Assembly: GCA_002308795.1 (NCBI GenBank)
Contig: DBVV01000113.1
Coordinates: forward strand, 30,104-38,962
Direction: 5' to 3'
From: Mageeibacillus sp. UBA1255
GTDB lineage: Bacteria > Bacillota > Clostridia > UBA1212 > UBA1255
DNA: 8,859 nucleotides
Shown here: in pieces, positions 5,664-8,859 of the stretch
Layout: each line of letters starts with the position of its first letter
Position numbering within the stretch: the stretch's first letter is position 1
The notes under the pieces: model-generated
Databases searched by the model: none
What the model was told of the DNA's origin: nothing
Seen by the model: the letters and a program-made list of their open reading frames with translations, nothing else
Position numbers and translations under genes: made by a program

Positions 5664-8084
5664 ATGAGCAGGAGCAGCAGACGATTCAAGAGAAGCAACG
5701 TCGAAGAAGCACAATACGAATACAAGAATCCGGTAGTCATATTTCTGAAAGTACTATGGCACATATTCAGCGTTGCACTGAAAGTCACACTCATTGTTGT
5801 CCTCGTAGCCATATTTGTGGCAGGAGGAGCCGTTGTCGGCCTCATAACCGCGTGCATCAGCACTACCGAACCCGTGACGGACATACAGCTGGAGACAGCT
5901 TCATTGACCTCATTCATATACTACCCGGACGGAAAACCTGTAACGTATATAAACGACGAAGGGCAGGAGGAGCCCATCTCGCTGAAAGGTACGGGAAACG
6001 TTAACCGCGTGCTCGTGACGTTTGACGAAGTGCCGAAAGATCTGCGAAACGCATTCGTGGCTATCGAGGACGAGCGCTTCTACACGCACCCGGGCGTTGA
6101 CGTAAAGCGGTCGCTCTCCGCTATCGTGGCGTATATGCTGCCGGGATTCGGAACGTACGGCGGAAGTACGATCACACAGCAGCTCATCAAAAATGCGACC
6201 GGGGACGATGAACAGAGCGTACTGCGCAAGATCTCGGAGATGTGGAGAGCGTACCTGCTGGAGAAAGATTATTCCAAGGAAGAGATCCTTGAGAAATATA
6301 TGAATATTATTTATATGGGCAGAGACTGCTACGGCGTTCAGGCGGCGGCCAGGGCGTATTTCGGCAAGAACGTAAGCGAACTGAACCTGCCCGAATGCGC
6401 ATACCTTGCCGGTATCACGAACAACCCCGGTAAGTACGCGCCGCATACGACCGTAGGACGTCAGAACGGGTATAAGAGGCAGATAATCATACTCGATAAG
6501 ATGCTCGAACTCGAAATGATAACGAAGCAGCAGTATATTGACGCCATACAGACGAAACTCACGTTTAACGAAGAGTACGAAGCCGGATCGTCGTACGCAC
6601 TGTACAGCTATTTTGTTGACGCCGTTATCACCGACGTGCGCGACGCGTTCATGGAGCGGGGGTATACAAAGGCCGAGGCCAATAAAATGATCTACGGCGG
6701 CGGTATCAGGATCTATACGACGCAGGACAGGGACATACAGGCTATCGTTGACAAGGAATTTAATAACGAGGCTAATTTCCCGGTGAATTACCAGTATACG
6801 GCTATTACGGATAAGGCGCAGGCGTCGATCGCTATCATTGACCAGTACACCGGTCAGGTGAAGGCAATGTACGGCGGATACGGGCCCAAGACGACCAACC
6901 TTGCGTACAACTATGCCACCGATGCTCACCGTCAGCCCGGTTCGTCGATCAAGCCTATCCTGGTATACGCGCCTCTGATCGACCAGCATATCATCACTAC
7001 GGCGTCAACGATCGAGGATGAGGAGTCTTTCCTTAATCCCGATACGCCTGACAAGCCTTGGCCGCGTAATTCTTACAACTATTTCCGCGGTACTATATCG
7101 ATCCGCCAGGCTCTGGCCGTGTCGTGCAACGTTGCCGCAGTAAAGCTGTACAAGGACAATATCCCGATGTGTCTTCAGTATCTGAAGCGCTCCGGGATCG
7201 ACCGGACGGGTGAAACTCAGATATCCGTTGCCCTGGGCGGTCTTACGAACGGCGTGTGTGCGATGGAAATGTGCGCCGCGTACGTGCCTTTCTCCAACGG
7301 CACCGGTATTTACCACGAGCCTATTACGTTTACCAAAGTGCTCGATTCTGACGGCAACGTGCTGATCGACAATATCTCGCAGTCTCACGTCGTTTACGAG
7401 GACGCTCAGACGGCTTCGATAATGACGTCGCTTCTTACTTCGGTAATGGACGCGAATTACAGCGGTACCGCCCGTAAGGCGATATTCTTCAACAAGGACG
7501 GCGTGCAGGTCCCTACGGCAGGTAAGACCGGTACGACGACGAACTCTTACGACTACTGGTTCGTTGGTTACACCGGTTATTATACCGCTGCTGTCTGGTA
7601 CGGCTACCAGTCCCAGAAGAGTATGCAGCCTGAGGAGAAGGGCGCGGCGTACCTGCTCTGGAAGGTGATCATGGAGCAGATCCATTCCGAACTTCCGATC
7701 AAGCCGCTGGCAACGGGTACTTCGGGCAGGAGCGTTCTTATCTGTGCCGAGTCGCGCCAGCTGGCAACGTCGTTCTGTTCTCATGATATTGACGGCGGCA
7801 AGACGGTGTACGAGATCTTCGCCGATGGTACTCAGCCGACAACGTACTGCACCGATCACGTTAAAGTGAAGGTTTGCCTTGACGCCGGTAAGGATGCCAA
7901 CGGCAAGTATATCCCGGCCGGTGCGAATTGTACTCATACCGAGGAGCTCGTGCTTAATAAGTACCACCTGTCAAACAAGGCGTGTACGAAGTGTAAGCCT
8001 GCGGCAACGCCTGTTCCCGCCACTCCTGCTCCTGCTACTCCCGCGCCCGTGGTCGAGGACCCGAAGGAAAATCCTGCTCCCTGA
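5664..8084 (+). CDS. Bifunctional class A penicillin-binding protein (transglycosylase/transpeptidase)
   Basis: An 806-residue PBP1A-type enzyme that polymerises lipid II into glycan strands and cross-links stem peptides on the outer face of the membrane. Residues 1-36 are cytoplasmic and basic, and about 37-65 form the membrane anchor. The GT51 transglycosylase domain has EDERFYTHPG with catalytic Glu135, GGSTITQQLIKN, the RKISEMWRAYLLEKDYSKEE stretch and YFGKN. The transpeptidase domain has the SxxK nucleophile Ser427/Lys430 (QPGSSIKP), SCN (487-489) and KTG (621-623), all intact. The C-terminus carries seven cysteines within about 110 residues and ends in a Pro/Ala-rich tail (TPAPATPAPV) with no PASTA domain; such tails are common in clostridial class A PBPs. 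It is monocistronic, with its own array-borne promoter and a probable terminator beyond array 5. Proline and arginine codon choice shifts toward CCT and CGT in the second half. A start at GTG 5655 is less likely. Confidence 0.96.
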   Translation: MSRSSRRFKRSNVEEAQYEYKNPVVIFLKVLWHIFSVALKVTLIVVLVAIFVAGGAVVGLITACISTTEPVTDIQLETASLTSFIYYPDGKPVTYINDEGQEEPISLKGTGNVNRVLVTFDEVPKDLRNAFVAIEDERFYTHPGVDVKRSLSAIVAYMLPGFGTYGGSTITQQLIKNATGDDEQSVLRKISEMWRAYLLEKDYSKEEILEKYMNIIYMGRDCYGVQAAARAYFGKNVSELNLPECAYLAGITNNPGKYAPHTTVGRQNGYKRQIIILDKMLELEMITKQQYIDAIQTKLTFNEEYEAGSSYALYSYFVDAVITDVRDAFMERGYTKAEANKMIYGGGIRIYTTQDRDIQAIVDKEFNNEANFPVNYQYTAITDKAQASIAIIDQYTGQVKAMYGGYGPKTTNLAYNYATDAHRQPGSSIKPILVYAPLIDQHIITTASTIEDEESFLNPDTPDKPWPRNSYNYFRGTISIRQALAVSCNVAAVKLYKDNIPMCLQYLKRSGIDRTGETQISVALGGLTNGVCAMEMCAAYVPFSNGTGIYHEPITFTKVLDSDGNVLIDNISQSHVVYEDAQTASIMTSLLTSVMDANYSGTARKAIFFNKDGVQVPTAGKTGTTTNSYDYWFVGYTGYYTAAVWYGYQSQKSMQPEEKGAAYLLWKVIMEQIHSELPIKPLATGTSGRSVLICAESRQLATSFCSHDIDGGKTVYEIFADGTQPTTYCTDHVKVKVCLDAGKDANGKYIPAGANCTHTEELVLNKYHLSNKACTKCKPAATPVPATPAPATPAPVVEDPKENPAP

Positions 8085-8103
8085 TATTCACGCTGGTGAC
8101 GAG

Positions 8104-8257
8104 GGAGAGTTTCAAATTGCAAATTGCAAATTGCAAATGGCAAATGGCAAATTGTAAATGACAAATTGCAAATGACAAATGGCAAGTGTCAAGTGGCAAG
8201 TTGCAAGTGACAAATTGCAAATTGCGAATTGGAAATGGCAAATTGCAAATGGATAAT
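8104..8257. repeat. Heptamer array 5: about 22 tandem units, mostly KGCAAAT type
   Basis: The array begins 20 nt after the PBP stop. After GGAGAGT (8104-8110), 21 units run in strict 7-bp phase from 8111 to 8257. Most are TGCAAAT, GGCAAAT or GACAAAT, with a central block of AAGT-type units (8181-8208: GGCAAGT, GTCAAGT, GGCAAGT, TGCAAGT). The variable bases are the first three and the sixth, as in the other arrays. Orientation matches array 3, so in gene sense both post-gene arrays read GCAA-RT. Confidence 0.95.
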
Positions 8258-8265
8258 GCCGAGGT

Positions 8266-8323
8266 GTGGCACACGATCTTCAATTCAGTCGATTTGTGTG
8301 CCACGTGTTTTCTTTTTCCTTCT
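8266..8323 (+). terminator. Hairpin with T-rich tail, likely terminator of the PBP gene (37-nt repeat copy 1)
   Basis: GTGGCACAC (8266-8274) pairs perfectly with GTGTGCCAC (8296-8304) and is followed by a T-rich stretch (8306-8323), a plausible factor-independent terminator. The core 8267-8303 is also one of two copies of a 37-nt repeat; the other is at 8634-8670. It lies about 180 nt past the PBP stop, just beyond array 5. Confidence 0.5.
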
Positions 8324-8348
8324 GAGGCAGAGGTGGACATCCTCTTCC

Positions 8349-8397
8349 GGCGCTGTCTGCGGCGGTGAAACGAAGTGAAATGAGGTAAGACAGCGCC
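8349..8397. repeat. Terminal-inverted-repeat element, copy A (internally deleted, 49 bp)
   Basis: GGCGCTGTCT (8349-8358) and AGACAGCGCC (8388-8397) are perfect 10-bp terminal inverted repeats. The interior matches the left part of copies B and C, but lacks a stretch of about 42 bp that forms the internal hairpin in those copies. Confidence 0.8.
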
Positions 8398-8422
8398 CAG
8401 TACCGGCTCTACATTCTCTCCC

Positions 8423-8513
8423 GGCGCTGTCTGCTGCGAGGAAGCGAGGTAAAATGAGATTAAAGTTAAGCGACACGCTCATTTTTCGCTTAACTTTTTT
8501 GAGAGACAGCGCC
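8423..8513. repeat. Terminal-inverted-repeat element, copy B (91 bp, nested hairpin)
   Basis: The 10-bp ends are GGCGCTGTCT (8423-8432) and AGACAGCGCC (8504-8513). Inside, AAAGTTAAGCGA (8462-8473) pairs with TCGCTTAACTTT (8486-8497), followed by T residues, which resembles a terminator. An alternative pairing joins AAGCGA (8442-8447) plus AAAATGAG (8451-8458) to CTCATTTT plus TCGCTT (8478-8491), and is incompatible with the first hairpin. Copy B is exactly 25 nt after copy A. Confidence 0.85.
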
Positions 8514-8538
8514 TCGCCCTGATTCCACATCCTCCTCC

Positions 8539-8629
8539 GGCGCTGTCTGCGGCGGTGAAGCAAGATAAAATGAGGTAAAAGTAAAGCGACACGCTCATTT
8601 TTCGCTTAACTTTTTTGAAAGACAGCGCC
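8539..8629. repeat. Terminal-inverted-repeat element, copy C (91 bp, nested hairpin)
   Basis: Same length as copy B, with the same ends (8539-8548 and 8620-8629). The internal hairpin (8577-8589 with 8602-8614) has one mismatch. It is 25 nt after copy B, and the spacers share an ACATYCTCYYCC-like end, so the real repeat period is 116 bp. The right half is nearly identical to copy B. Confidence 0.85.
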
Positions 8630-8633
8630 CTGC

Positions 8634-8670
8634 TGGCACACAAACCTTGAATTTATCGATTTGTGTGCCA
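8634..8670. repeat. 37-nt hairpin repeat, copy 2
   Basis: TGGCACACAAA (8634-8644) pairs perfectly with TTTGTGTGCCA (8660-8670) around a 15-nt loop. It shares the first 8 and last 15 bases with copy 1 (8267-8303) and has the same total length. The two copies bracket the three terminal-inverted-repeat elements. No T tract follows, so it is a poorer terminator than copy 1. Confidence 0.8.
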
Positions 8671-8693
8671 ACGTTGACCTCTGAAAAAAGTGC

Positions 8694-8722
8694 TTGAATT
8701 AATTACGCTGATAGTGTAGAAT
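8694..8722 (+). promoter_or_regulatory. Promoter of the tRNA-Leu gene
   Basis: TTGAAT (8694-8699), a 17-bp spacer and TAGAAT (8717-8722), about 46 nt before the mature tRNA 5' end. The 5' leader carries the GC-rich short inverted repeat CCGGC-ACG-CCGG near 8747-8759. Confidence 0.6.
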
Positions 8723-8768
8723 CTTCGCGTCGCCTGTGGAACTCGTCCGGCACGCCGGATGATCCTGC

Positions 8769-8851
8769 GCGGATATGGTGGAACTGGCAGACACGCAGGA
8801 TTTAGGTTCCTGTGGGCAACCGTGCAGGTTCAAGTCCTGTCGGCCGCACCA
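8769..8851 (+). tRNA. tRNA-Leu (anticodon UAG), encoded CCA
   Basis: An 83-nt class II tRNA. D-arm GTG/CAC; anticodon stem CAGGA/TCCTG with loop TTTAGGT, giving anticodon UAG (reads CUN leucine codons); a long variable arm (TGGGCAACCGT) as expected for leucine; T-arm GCAGG/CCTGT with TTCAAGT; and encoded CCA (8849-8851). The oddity is the acceptor stem: GCGG pairs with CCGC, but the next three positions are A-G, T-G and A-C, so only four of seven are Watson-Crick pairs. The gene may be degenerate, or there may be a sequence error in the last bases. Confidence 0.88.
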
Positions 8852-8859
8852 CTGAAAAG

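Noticed and set aside
5365..5714. Open reading frames across heptamer array 4 encoding LQLATCN- or QVASCKL-type repeats
   Set aside because: A 7-bp repeat gives the same seven codons in every frame and seldom a stop, so long open frames arise automatically. They have no ribosome binding site and no non-repeat domain. The same applies to frames over arrays 1, 2, 3 and 5.
5910..6989. Long leftward open frame opposite the PBP gene
   Set aside because: It lies wholly within the coding strand of a clear PBP with intact catalytic motifs and its translation shows no recognisable domain. Similar shadows at 7005-7967 (leftward) and 790-1731 and 1861-2862 (rightward, opposite the ABC exporter) were rejected for the same reason.
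8465..8494. Integron attC-like site (GTTAAGC and GCTTAAC fit the GTTRRRY and RYYYAAC core patterns)
   Set aside because: The core boxes are in the wrong order for attC, no integrase is present, and the match is explained by a simple inverted repeat.
8349..8629. Insertion sequence with terminal inverted repeats
   Set aside because: There is no transposase, the copies are only 49-91 bp and sit in tandem with fixed 25-nt spacers, and no target-site duplication is evident. Kept as a repeat family instead.

Overview
The window looks like chromosomal DNA of a low-to-mid GC Firmicute, most likely an uncultured clostridial (Oscillospiraceae/Christensenellales-like) gut or rumen organism. The basis is the gene content: an XRE/sigma-70 region 4 hybrid regulator paired with a membrane-anchored cyclophilin-like protein, a class A PBP with a Cys/Pro-rich tail, strong AGGAGG-like ribosome binding sites and sigma-A-type promoters. 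Taxonomy is inference only.

Layout. A leftward operon (2625 to 161) encodes an ABC exporter half-transporter and, overlapping its stop codon, an SGNH/GDSL-family hydrolase. Divergent from it, a rightward pair (2944 to 5095) encodes an XRE-sigma4 regulator and an overlapping single-pass membrane protein with a large extracytoplasmic region. Next come about 570 bp without a gene, then a bifunctional class A penicillin-binding protein (5664 to 8084). About 680 bp of structured non-coding DNA follows, ending at a tRNA-Leu(UAG) gene (8769 to 8851).

The striking content is between the genes. Every intergenic space up to the end of the PBP gene carries a strictly 7-bp-periodic tandem array, five in all, with about 87 units and no phase slip. 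The consensus is ACTTGCM on one strand and KGCAAGT on the other. The arrays touch stop codons and supply likely -35 hexamers (TTGCAA, TTGCCA) for two genes, both 18 bp from a perfect TATAAT. Two are followed or enclosed by further repeat families. One (5268-5445) is a train of four GGCCGTA/TACGGCC hairpins spaced about 49 bp. The other (8267-8670) is a composite in which two copies of a 37-nt hairpin bracket three copies of an element with GGCGCTGTCT/AGACAGCGCC terminal inverted repeats, separated by exactly 25-nt spacers; the two full-length copies contain mutually exclusive internal hairpins.

Functionally, the genes suggest an envelope theme: an exporter plus esterase, a surface-sensing regulator pair, and peptidoglycan synthesis. 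There is no clear defence or mobile-gene cassette. The candidate undescribed systems are the intergenic repeat/hairpin families and the regulator/membrane-partner pair.
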